A stretch of 64,000 nucleotides of DNA from Rhynochetos jubatus (lineage: Eukaryota; Chordata; Aves; Eurypygiformes; Rhynochetidae). This document shows positions 41,969 through 53,500 of the stretch, piece by piece. The notes under the pieces were generated by a model. That model saw only the letters and a program-made list of their open reading frames with translations. It ran no database searches and was not told where the DNA came from. Where the stretch lies: contig CM050654.1 of the NCBI GenBank assembly GCA_027574665.1, positions 37,219,722-37,283,721 of the forward strand, in the 5' to 3' direction. The translations under genes and the position numbers were made by a program. How positions within the stretch are numbered: position 1 is the first letter of the stretch; every line of letters begins with the position of its first letter.

Positions 41969-42859
41969 CTTCACATGTAATTCCATCACCGCTGTATCCA
42001 GTGGGACAAGGCCCACATTTAAATCCTCCAACTTCGTCCAGTGAGCACTGCACACCAGTAAAGCATGGTGTATCAGCGCAAGTGACTTTCTGATGCATCC
42101 CATGGTGGGATTTTGGCAGTTCCACATGATCCATCGCTGTGTTGTACGCATTTCTGCCTGCTGTGGTCTGTGCTGGAAGCCTTGCTTGGGGAGCAGACCC
42201 TGGTGGGGTGGTAGCCCTCTGGGAAACAGTATCAAGGGAATAGCCTATTAAATGGAAAGGGGCACCGAGGCATGTTGCCAAAGGAGCTGCTCTCTGCTGC
42301 TCTGTTGGGAAATCTTGGGATGGTTTAGTCTTTGAGATTGCAACTTGACCAGGCCATTTCCTGGGAGAATAGCTGTACTTGGAACGAGGTTTCTGAACAA
42401 CATGTGGCCTTGCAAAGTATGAACTTGCATTTGTGCTGCGATGAGAAGGAATGATCTGGGTTGTACGTGGTTTGTATTGTTTGAAAGGGAGAGGGGTATG
42501 GGTTGTCATGCTGGCAGTTGTGGCTCTGGGGTCTGGCTCTTCATGCAGAAGGAAAGTGTGTGCATCACTTCTTTTGTCAAGAAAAGATTGTTTCTCAGGT
42601 GCTGTGGGCTCCAGATAATTTTTTTTTTCTGACAATGTCTGAGCTTGGGAAGTTGTCCTTTTCATTGTAAGGGATGTAGTGTTAATGACTGTGGGGTTTC
42701 TTTCCAAAAAGTATGTAGTTTCTTGTCTTGGAATTTGAGTTTGGGAAAGAAGGGAATATGTATTTCTTGATGTCTTTAAAACATCTTCCTGGTGAGAGCC
42801 TCTAGCATCTTCAGTATTTCTTCCAGCAATATCCACATGGCTTTGGGAAGATCTTGAAT
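41969..42859 (-). CDS. VWDE: VWDE large exon: Ser/Thr/Pro-rich linker plus EGF domain
   Basis: This is the largest coding exon in the window, 891 bp with phase 1 at both ends. The acceptor is excellent (TCTTCCTTCTGCCTTAG) and the donor is GTAAGG. It encodes 297 residues. Residues 1 to about 255 form a low-complexity, basic linker rich in Ser, Thr, Pro, Gln and Arg, with no recognisable fold. Two N-glycosylation sequons are visible (N-T-T near residue 60, N-A-S near 144), and many Thr/Ser-Pro clusters suit O-glycosylation. One isolated cysteine lies near residue 197. Residues 261-296 are an EGF domain (CADTPC to GDGITC) with six cysteines. The open frame extends beyond the acceptor into the intron, so length alone does not define the exon; the splice sites and phase do. 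Function is inferred to be an extended, glycosylated spacer before the repeat array. Conservation of such a linker in other species is not something I can see here. Confidence 0.88.
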
Positions 42860-43779
42860 CTAAGGCAGAAGGAAGATGTATATGAGTCAACTTTGCTGGT
42901 CTGGAGTTTAAAGGAGCCACAGTAAACGTTTAGCTTAGGAGCAAACCACAGAACATCGATTCTAGAAGTAAAAGAGAATCTATGATATATACTAAGGGCA
43001 TGTTTATGCTGGCTGGCATAGAAATGACATGGTGTTATATTCTGTGAGTAACAATAGCTCTGCATGGACAGGGAACTGCAATACCAAAGCTTACAGGGCA
43101 GTGGTTCATGAACTAGATGAAACATTTATGCCGGCTTAATACTGAGCACAAGGTAGTAAGTCTTAGTGAAGTTCAGGCTTTATTCTTTGAGGTCCAGCAC
43201 TGGCAGCTTTGCAGAGGCTAAATTGCAGCCAAGCAAAAACAAATGCCATGCTGGTTTACTAATTTTAGCTTACAGTAGTCCATGAGGCTTTGAGACTGTG
43301 CGCCTTTCCATGGTGCACCGTACAGTTCTTGACCACCTGAGCTAGTATTTGTTTCTTGCAGTCTACATTGCAATAGTGTGCTGGGAAATATTCTGCTGAA
43401 CGGTACGTAACGTAGAGACTTTACTTTCAAGCTCCTGCAGTCTAGGAGTAAGGTGAGACATTGGAGGTATTGATGTGGTATCGGACATGGAGAAATAAAC
43501 AAATGTTAAGATGGTCCTTGGCAAGTTCGTGTCCTGTAGAGACTCTAGTCCCATATCACTAGTGTATAAGTATGTAATGCCTTTGTAGTCCTTATGGCAA
43601 AGGAAAGTTTTAGGAAAACATTTAAAGGAGGCAAATGGAAAAGCTCTGTAAATGCTGTGTACAGCTCCCTCCAGACGTGAGGGGCAGCAGGTAAGAGAGA
43701 CTGCTGTTTTGTAACTGTCACCCACTTGTTAGAAAGCCAGCCACCTTTTCAGTTGGGTAAGGAGGGATGATAGATGGGG

Positions 43780-43920
43780 AGAGGGTAGTCTGTGAAGGGC
43801 CTTGAAAGTGGAGACGAGTAGTTTGAATCAATACTTTCAGAAAGATTAATGGCCATCTGCTGACTCTAATGAATGGAAGAAGCTATTTTTAACCAGTTCT
43901 GGCATGCTCACTCCATAGGA
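43780..43920. repeat. Possible ancient interspersed repeat
   Basis: The phrase GTGAAGGGCCTTGAAAGTGG followed by GAGACGAGTAGTTTGAAT resembles a motif I remember from old interspersed repeats in amniotes (a GGCCTTGAA...GAGTTTGAAT phrase). The class is not certain to me, and the boundaries are guesses. Confidence 0.3.
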
Positions 43921-44817
43921 AACGGAATATATTGGATCCTGAACAAAAAACCTCACTTGGTTCTAGGGTTAACCCCATGTGGGATGTACCTCTTCCTTTT
44001 AAACATAAATATTAATCACTCTCTTAAAACTTGTATTGATGTAGAAATTAGCCATAGTTAACAAAGTAAGAGATTAGGATGCTTGGGAAAGGTCAAAAAG
44101 AAAACATTGTGACAAGATCAAAGCAAATTCTGGCACGCAAATCTGTGTTCATTTGGCTGGTAAGCAGTGTCATTTTACTGGTGGCTGATGAGTTTTTATT
44201 GTCCTGAAGCATGATGTTTTGGAATTTTACAATGGTACTGGATGGAGCTATGGACATCAGTAGGGTAAATACATGGTATTTAGCAGGGCTGTAGGTAAAT
44301 ACATGGATTTTGCTGTCCAAAGTAAAGCTGATGAATGATCAGGTACACAGAATGGAAGAAAATAGATGGTGAAGCAGAGAGGACATCAGCAAAAAGAGCA
44401 TGAGAGGGTAGGAGAAGTCAAAGGATTTTTAAAAATGAATGAGAGAAAGATGAAAGATATATCCCCATAGGAAATTATCAGTAATAGACAATTTGCTATC
44501 TTTAGAAAACTTGATTCAGAGACTAGAAATCATCAGGAATGACAATGAATAGCTGAATGACTTCTCTGAAAAATTTCCAAAATGAGCTCTGATTGTAGCT
44601 TTGGGCTCCTTCCACTGTGTCATAATTAAATAGGTTTCCCTCCTAACTAAATTTTAGTAACTAGTGAGGGGATCAAACTGACTATCTGAGAAAGAGAAAT
44701 ATTTTAATTCTATTAGGTGATACAGGTTATATACTCATGCTGCAAACAAGCTTCAGCCTTCCCTGTCAGAAGGAACATACTATTGTTGGAGTTTACCTAT
44801 GACAATAAAGTTTTTAA

Positions 44818-45900
44818 ATCATAGAATCATGGAATACCAGGTTGGAAGGGGTCTCAAAGATCGTCTGGTCCAACCTTTCTTGACATATCACACTCTGGAC
44901 AAGATGGGCCAGCACCCTGTCCAGCTGAATCTTGAAAGTGTCCAACGCTGGGGAAACCATGACCTTCCTGGGCAGATTATTCCAATGGCTGATTGTTCTC
45001 ATTGTAAAAAATTTCCCCCTTATGTCCAACTGGAATCTCCCCAGGAGTAACTTGTACCTATTACCCCTTGTCTTTTCCAAGTGACTCCTTGTAAAAAGGG
45101 AATCTCCATCTTCTTTGTAGCCACCCTTTAAATACAGAAACATGGTGATAAGGTGTCCTCTAAACCTTATTTTCTCAAGGCTGAAAAACTCAGTTCTCTT
45201 AGCACTTCCTCATATGGCAGGCTTCGCACTCCTTTTCCACTCATGTTTGTGGCCCTTCTCTGGACCCTCTCCAGCCTGTCCACATCAGTTTTTTTCTATA
45301 GCGGGGACCAAAACTGAGCACAGTATTCCAGGTGTGGCCTGACAAGCACTGAGTGGAGTGGGATAATGACTTTATCTTTGTTGGTGATGCCCTTGTTGAT
45401 GCAGCCCAGCATCCTGTTGACTCTTTTTGTCACAGCAGCTCACTGTTCACTCATTTGAGTTCATTGTCCACTAGCACCCCCAGGTCCGTTTCCACAGAGC
45501 TGCTCCCAAGCTGGGTAGATCCCAGCCTATCCTGCACTCCTGGATTATGTTTTCCCGGGTGCATGCCCTTACCCTTGTCCTTGCTGAACTTTCATAAAGT
45601 TCTTGTTAGCCCACCCTTCCAGCCTATCCAGGTCTTCCTGCAGGGTGGCTCTGCCTTCTGAAGTGTCCACTTCCCCACTTAGTTTGGTATCATCAGCAAA
45701 CTTCATTAGGGTACACTTGATCCATGCATCAGTTTTGTAGGAGGAGACTGTGGGAAACTATACCAAAAGCCTTGGAGAAATCCAGGTACACAACTGGGTG
45801 AGTTATCCCACTGTGTTTCAGTTATTCCTATGATATCCTAACTTTCTGACAGAGCATGGAGCTCCAGTTCCTCCTGTTGTTCCCCAGGCTGCATGCAATG
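44818..45900 (-). mobile_element. CR1 LINE, about 1.1 kb, internally deleted
   Basis: A CR1 retroposon read on the minus strand. The 3' end is at 44818 (ATCATAGAATCATGG on the plus strand). Upstream of it the reverse-transcriptase ORF is still legible in pieces. The C-terminal region contains HWNNLPRKV at about 44955-44985. Further up come VRPHLEYCAQFW at about 45320-45360 and an LQEDLDRLEGW segment at about 45620-45650. The polymerase motif VYLDFSKAF lies near 45765-45795. Close to 45850-45895 an endonuclease start resembling GITETQWDNS follows. In an intact CR1 the endonuclease start and the DFSKAF motif are separated by several hundred residues, and DFSKAF and the LQEDLDRL segment by a long stretch, so large internal parts are missing. 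Stops and frameshifts are present, so it is not active. Confidence 0.85.
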
Positions 45901-45901
45901 G

Positions 45902-45922
45902 TATATATATATATATATATAT
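45902..45922. repeat. (TA)n microsatellite
   Basis: 21 bases of perfect TA repeat immediately beyond the upstream end of the CR1 copy. It is likely polymorphic in length. Confidence 0.95.
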
Positions 45923-46533
45923 GCTTGAGGTGTTTGCTCTTCTGGTTCTCATCTTGGGAGGCAGCTAAGGAACATTTGTCGCTGCTCTGGTTGGCCTGGT
46001 GTATTCCCCAGTTGGTTGCAATGGCATGAGCGTTGCCACACGGAATCCTGACCCCATCTCAAATAAGGTTACCGATGAAGAGTAGTGATACATTTTGGTT
46101 GTTTGTTCATTATAATATATACTGATCAAGGTCGCCCATGCCCTTTGTACAGGCCAGTAAACTTCATAAGATGTTGGCATTGAAAGCGCCCTTTCAATTT
46201 TTATTATTTCAAATTTTTATTTATAGAGATACTGTGCAATTTAGTTAGGATTAGAGTATGATAGATTTTTTTCTGGAATATCTGAAAATTTCTTTCTGCA
46301 GTTTTCCAGATATCTAAATAAGCTAAAACAAAGAGTATACTGAAAGATTGCAGACTCAATTGTCTGTAGTCAGCAGCTTTCTCAAATTTTGTATTACTTC
46401 AACTTATTTTCCTTGCAGTCAATCCATATCTTCAAATGTATAACCCATTATCAATGCAGAAGTGTGATTGCATGAATCTCTTTTCCTCTGTGATGCCGCT
46501 GTGTGATTACATATTGGACTGGATGAAAATAAC

Positions 46534-46555
46534 AAAAAAAAAAAAAAAAAAAAAA
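46534..46555. repeat. Poly-A run (22)
   Basis: An uninterrupted run of 22 A, the longest homopolymer in the window. No retroposon body is recognisable upstream of it on the plus strand. Confidence 0.9.
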
Positions 46556-49500
46556 GACAAGGCAAAGTGCTCAAGGTTATATGATGGTACAAAAATATAT
46601 TTTCACTACCTGTCAGTATTTCTGCCTATACTAACGGGAAAATGTGCAGCAGTGGAACAACTGAGTTTATTTTTCACAGAGGGAGATAAGAGACTGAGAA
46701 CCTGCTGCTTTTCTCCAGCTGTGCGTGGCAGGAGCTTCATTTGTATCGATGGAGTAACATCACTCTAAGCGCAGTGTAATGCCAGGATGGATCAGTCCCT
46801 GAGAAGATAGATTCCTCTGTGGTCCCCTTATCTGGGGAAAATTAGAACAAGGGTGACAGAGGGCAAATTTCTGAGACAGAAGTTTAACATCCCTCACCCA
46901 ACTCAACACCAGGACACTTTCCACCTATGTGGTGTAGGAGTTCACCCCCATGAGAACCCCACAGCCTTCGGTTCACCTGGTGTTGCAGATATTTTGTGCT
47001 GCTCGCACTTAGCTCATAAATCAAAATCATCATAAATCAGCCTCAGCTTCACGCTTGCCGATGCCATCATGGTGGTGTTAAGGCGCAGCAAATTCTGATT
47101 TCTTCTCTCACTTGAATTGTATTTTATAGGGAACTAGTAGATATCTGTAGCTGAAGAGGATCATGTTCATTCTGAAGGTAACAAGGTGACTATATAAGCT
47201 AGTGAAAACAGCAGTTCACAAACAGAGCAGGCACTCCACTGTCTCTTAAACCCAAGGTGAGATAACAACACTGAAACACAGAAAAGAAATCCAATATATT
47301 TTCTCTCTTCTGAGTTTTGGCTGGTTTTGCCTTTACATGATTTCAGAAAAAGACCACATCCAGACTTAGATTAAAATAAATCACATCCCTTTCTTGCCCC
47401 AACCAGTTCTATTCCCAGAAGAGCAGCACACATTTCATACTCTGCCTGTGGACAGCGTGAACCAGGTTAGTTACCAGATTCCTCTGTGCCGTTCTCCCAG
47501 GTCATTGCTGGTCTTAGACTTACGCACCTCCACACCTTTCTTTCCAAGCTATGTGCCTGGGAGACAGCCCCTTCCTGACCCACAACTAGCAGCTGACACC
47601 TCAAACACTTGCCTAAGCTTCTTGTAGACATAAGTAGTTATTACCTTTTAATTGCTATGCTTCTCTTTGCAGCTATTAGGGTTAGAAAGGTACATTTTGT
47701 TTTTTAAATACAAGTGTAACTTTTTTATGTAATGACCTGAGTGAGATGCTATAACCATCGCCATGTAATCTCAAGTGATACTCTCTCTTTAACCTAATAA
47801 AATGCCCCAGACGAGTCTACTCTTCAGGTGGAGACAGGCTCCTTCTCCTTAGCAAGATCACGTACCTGGTCTCTTGTATCTGTCAGTTCAGAGTATTATG
47901 GGCACCTTTAATTCTGATCAGGTTACAACTATTTCAGAATTCTGTGAATAGTTTAAGAATTCATCTCATTATTAACACAATTCAATAAATTTACAATTTG
48001 TATAGTTTTAGAGCTATTAACATTTAGCAGTACATGCTGTGTAGCACATTTCTCATTCAGAAGAACGGCGACAGAGGAATGCTCTTCTAACATATTACAC
48101 TATGTGGGTCATCATTTAAAATTTGAAACATCTACCGGCACATAAATCTTATTTAAAATGTCAAGAGAGACTAGAAAAATTACACTGGTCTAAGAAGTCT
48201 TGTTACCAGAGTATTAGGGATCATCCCATTGCTCTCTCTACTTTTCCACAATACTATTTTTTTCTGTATTTACTTGGTGAGAAAGGGAACAGCTGTCAAT
48301 AGGAAACTCTAGGGAAATTCTGGTTTTCCATCAATTCTTAATCTGCCCGTTTTATTTGATTAAGTTCTGGCATAACTTTCTTCTCTAGACAGAGTGCGTT
48401 TAATTCCTAAATCTTCTCTTTAGCCATCCAAGCATACCCTAACGTCTTCCTTCTCCCAAATATTCAGATACACAGCTTTGATTCTCCTTTCCTTTTTCTT
48501 AAGCATACAGAATTTCTCCACATTCAGATGCTGGTTGAACTTCCCAGTCATCGATGTCCCTTCTCCCAGACTAAATTCCTCAGCTCCTTTAAGCGAGGTA
48601 CAGCTTTGACTTCCCGAGTTTAACAAAGAGTGTACTTCCAGGATTATTTTTGTAGAAAAAACGTTTTGAAGGCTCACTGAGTTTGAGATGTTATCTTAAA
48701 TTTAGATAGAAGCTCAAGTTTAGAGCTCATGATCTATTACCTATATTTACGGTAAAAATTGAAAAGACAAATGAATTGTAAGAGTTCAGGAACACACTGG
48801 GAGTAGGCACAGGCAAAAGTTAATCCCCTCTGTGAAAAGTGTGTCAATAGAGGGTATGAGTAATAACTTTTTATACAAGAGGTGCCCAGATCTGGAATTC
48901 ACAAATCGGAAAAAGCTGTGGAGCTGCATGTGAGCCACGAGCTGTGCATGGGCAGAAAGAATGAACTGGCCATGCTGTTTAGTTGTGCTGGGCTAACAGA
49001 GCTAGAGAGCCTGTTGACCTAGCGTGCCTTACGCCAGACATGAGAAAAGCAGTTGCACAACTCTCCATTTACCTGTACAGGCACATTCATTGTGCGTAAA
49101 ATCTGTGCTCTCAAGTCACCACTCCTGTGATGGGTAAATTTACTCACTCATTGCTTTAATGATGAAATTCAAAGGTGAACATCTACTTCGCTGTCCCTGA
49201 GCTATGTTTCAGCTTAATAGAAAATCAGTTTGTGTTGCTGGTGCTGCTACCTGGTGAGCGATTTTCTTCACCCACACCTAACAAAATCATGAGCAATAAG
49301 GAATATTCTATGGAGTCTGCATCACTCAGCCACTTCTGATCATAGCTATTCCTCTGCTTCAGACACTTTTGTTTGTCAAACGTGGCTGCAGCTGCACATA
49401 CACAATTCTGTAACACGTTCAGAATTTGCAACACAGATTTGTTTTGTGTGTATGAAATACAAAATTATTCTGCTCTAACTCAATGCTTTCTGTGGAGGAG

Positions 49501-50302
49501 AAAACCTGAGATATTCAACAAGCTCATCCACTAAATTTTTGCTTATGAATCTCACTGTATTCAGAGTAAATAATTCCCACAAAGGGAATGGGATCCAAAC
49601 TTTGCCATCAAGGAGGCCCTTTTCCAGTTCTGGGATGTTGAAATCCTGTGTGAGTATATGAGAAAATACAACCTTGAGGTAACGTGTTTGTTTATGTCTC
49701 TTTAAAGGCTTTTTCTGTTTGTTTGCATGAAAGCATAATTCATTTGCCTCTAGGTTTTCAGAACAACATAACAGACTTCTAAATTCATTAATTTATTTAT
49801 ATTTAAACAAAATGGGTGTTCTGAGATGCTCAATCAGAAAACTAGCAGTTCATGAACATAGAAATGATATTACCATCTACATGTAGTCTATCGACTACAA
49901 AAGACATTTTCCGATGTATCTAAGATATGTCAAGGAATACATAAAATTAAAGATAATCCCTTTCATAAAAATCACAAATATCAAAAGAATGCCTCAGAAA
50001 GATTTTGCTTAGGTGTAGCCCTTTTCTCATATGAAATATTTTTCTGGTCATAAGTCTTTTTCAGTAGAAAGCATTATAATTTAGGGATTAAGACAAACTA
50101 AGAGTTAAGGCACTAATACGGTCTTAGTGTATATTCATTTAATCCAGATTTCTCCATAGACTTTAAAGACTCCTCTTTAGGTGTCCTGAGTAGATAATAG
50201 TAGTATCATGCTATAAGCTGGATTTCTAGAATGACACTCAAGTCTGAAAGTAACAAAAGAGTTTTAAATATGAAACTTATCCTAATACCTGGCACTTTCA
50301 GG

Positions 50303-50328
50303 TAATATATGTGTATAATATATGTGTA
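50303..50328. repeat. Tandem 13-bp repeat, two copies
   Basis: TAATATATGTGTA occurs twice in exact tandem. It is a minimal tandem repeat in intron. Confidence 0.85.
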
Positions 50329-50509
50329 TCTGTGTTCCATGGAGATATCCATCAACTTTTGGTTAGTATGATTCTTGGGACAAGGGAACCTATGCAGGCA
50401 AAGTGCAAGAACAGTGCAAGAAGGAAGTGAACACAATGATAGCTATACAGAAAAATGAGCCTTTGAGGAAAATAATGTGTTTTGTGCACTTTGTCTGCAG
50501 ACTCTTGTT

Positions 50510-50570
50510 GGTTTGGGGTTTTTTTTGGTTTGGTTTTTTTTTTTTTTTTACTTTTTTAATTTTTTTGTAA
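50510..50570. repeat. T-rich low-complexity stretch
   Basis: A series of T runs interrupted by GG and single bases (50521-50566), including a run of 16 T. It is intronic low-complexity sequence. On the minus strand it would be A-rich. Confidence 0.8.
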
Positions 50571-53500
50571 GTTTTCAGTAAAAAATTTTAACGTCAGGGC
50601 CACCAGAAACTCTGTATTTAAAAACAGGATAAGAATTACTGATTGCAAAGGTATGAACACACTCCCTAAACAGGGATTTTGTCCCCATTATCAATATTTT
50701 TCTTTATCTGTCTTCTTTTGGATTATATATGTAGAATTATAAACTAGCTATGTTTTTACAAACAATGTTTTCTCAAACACCCTTCCTGCCTTCTAGTTTA
50801 TTTCAAGATTTAATTGAAAAGTTCTCTCCTAGGGGTAGGAAAAACTCAGCATGCTTGATGTGCTCTCACCCCTTGCTCCTCTCTGCTCCTTTGTTACCAG
50901 ATCTCTTTCTCTGCTCTTTACATTCCTTGGGTCTAACCCATTCTTTGCTGTAGTTTTTAGAAGTGCTCTTCCTGTGCTTTTCTCTGAATACCCAGCTAAC
51001 AAAACAGGAAGCAAAGGTGAAGTATGGTTGTGTTTCAAAACACCATGGATCACCCACTCAACCCCCTCATAACTGTTTTATCATCTTTTCTTTCAGTATC
51101 CCTCGTCCATCCTTCAGGTCTGAACTTTTACCTCTCCTCTTTGCGTTCTACCTTCTCCAATTATTTGAGTCTGCAACTGTATTATTTCAGCAGCTGCAAA
51201 GACAGTATTAAGATAAACTTCATAAAAATTATATTTTCTATTCAGGAATTGGCAGTGTATTTTGCTTCTCAGCACTGTGAGAGATGGAAAAATTAATAGA
51301 AACTGTGTTCTTATCTGATGATGCCTCATGGGCCTTCAGACTCTCTCATGGCTTGAACAGGTTGATAGATATATACAAAATAGGTTAAATCAAGGCAGAC
51401 CCTCTCAGAAACATCCCTGTCTATTTCTCTGCAACATCTATGTAGAATCCTTTAGAGCTGTAATAACAGATGATAAAGAAAGTTCATAACATTTCTTCAA
51501 AAGAAAATCCATAATATTTCTTCAAAGAAAGAAATAGTTTAAATTTGAATATTTTACTGAAATTCTTTTATTCAATTCAAGAAGTAAATGATCTGAAACT
51601 ATAATTATGTTGTTCTGGGCTGTAAACACATAAAAATGGGTTACTTTACATATGAAAGCCAAGAAACAATCTGAACTATGCCTTGCTGGAGACCAGTAAT
51701 GAATCTATTTTAATACCATATAAGCACATATAAATACTGTCAGTGAAATCATGCTTTTATGAGATTCTCCACCATTTCAAGTGATTAGGTTGACAACTAT
51801 CTATAGTTTCTTTAGAATATAGAAGAAATAAATAAAAAAAAAAAGCCAAACAGGGAATTTTGATAATAAGTTTTTGGATGGCATGTCACAAATGTTCAGT
51901 TGTGCTAGTCCAAGTCTGGTTTAACCAAATAGGGTTTTCACTATTGCCAGAAGGTTATCAGTGATAAATGGTGTGTCCATTTAGCTGTGCTTAAAGTATG
52001 TGAAGAATGTGCATTGAATTCAGTCTGCGGTTTAGAAGAGGGGTCGGCATCCCTGAAGCCAAGCTAAGCAGCATTAGTGCAGAATCTGAAGGTTATCTTC
52101 CATCTGAACAGCCTGTGCTGTTAATGCAACAGATCCTGAAGTATGGTTATTTAACTACGGCTCTGATTTATTATATGTAGGTGTTATCACCTCTCGGCAC
52201 AACCTAATTCTGCCCTTTGAATTCTATGGTAGCGTGTGGGGACAGTCCTATCACAAGACTTTCTTTTACGATGTTTGTAGTTTTCTCTTTGAAAGAGTAT
52301 TAGAATGAGCAAGTTGAGACATTTGATAGTGGCACGTCAGCTAACAAGAGTGTTGTCTTTAATCTTTTCCTCTCTTAGGGTCTGAGGATGTACTATGGAA
52401 ATTATTGTTTTCAATGGAGCAAGAATTTTGAAATAAGCTGAGGTCACTTAGGGATTCAACACTGTGACATAAATAGCTGTGAAGAAGATAACAGGTCCAC
52501 TTTTTTGCATTCAAGAAAGTATAAAAGGGAAGTGACGAACTGACTGGAGGCATTTTAAGGAGGAGGAAGGAGGGAGACTTAAGGATTACCTTTCCTGTGA
52601 AGCATTACGTTACGTTAAGAAGAACTGAAATTTTCATGAACCAATAACTTAATTGAAATCTGAGATTTTTAAAGCAATATTTTATAAATACCATGAACAA
52701 TGTTTGTTAACATGGAGAAATTCTTAGCAAGAACTGTTACTTGTCAGTAATTTAAAATATTTATCAGCTCTTCCACCACTTATATAGACCAGGGAGCTCT
52801 GGTGATACTCTCCAGTGTGCACTTCTGTGTCTCTGCCCCCACCCTGCCCATGTCCTACAGAAATTAAAACAAGAGTCTTCTTTATTTTTATCATAATACA
52901 TGCAATAAATTCTGTTTGAGAAAACAAATGTTGGACTAGATGAACATGGGCTGTTCTATGGATATATTAAATTCTTAATCTAATAAATCAGCATTAGAGG
53001 TCATTTTCTCCTGCATCCCAGAGGAGCAGTTGTCTTCTGTCAGCTATAGGCTGTTGCTGTGTCCCTGCAGAAATCAGCTGTCTCTATACATGTGATGCAT
53101 AATTTTTGGGGCAAAATTCACAGTTTGGCAGTGAATATCACTCGATTCTGCAAGCAAGTCCAGTGAAGTGAGTGCCACTACATCTGTAGGTACCTGTTCA
53201 TCAACAACAACAAAACTAGTCCCAAATTTGTCCTGAGCAATGACAAGTCCATGTATTTCACATCTATTTCACCTCCCTGTACTGTACTGTGCTTTGCATT
53301 GCTTATGGATCCTCTTTCTTCAACTCCTGCTTTGCTTTTGCAGTTAGTGGCAACACTCTTGTGTTGCTTTAATGAGGCCGGGATATTGGTCCAGTATGAG
53401 AGAGTTACAGTTCTGAAGGGCTTCTAAGTGCCTTTAACAAAACAGCAATCTTATCAAATTTGTGGAAACAGGGTTGTCTCGCTTTAAAAGCTGTGTGCTA

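Noticed and set aside
45353..45661. 102-codon plus-strand open frame
   Set aside because: It is the antisense of the CR1 reverse-transcriptase region.
52930..52970. CR1-like phrase TTGGACTAGATGAAC followed by CTGTTCTATGG
   Set aside because: Too short and diverged to separate from chance.
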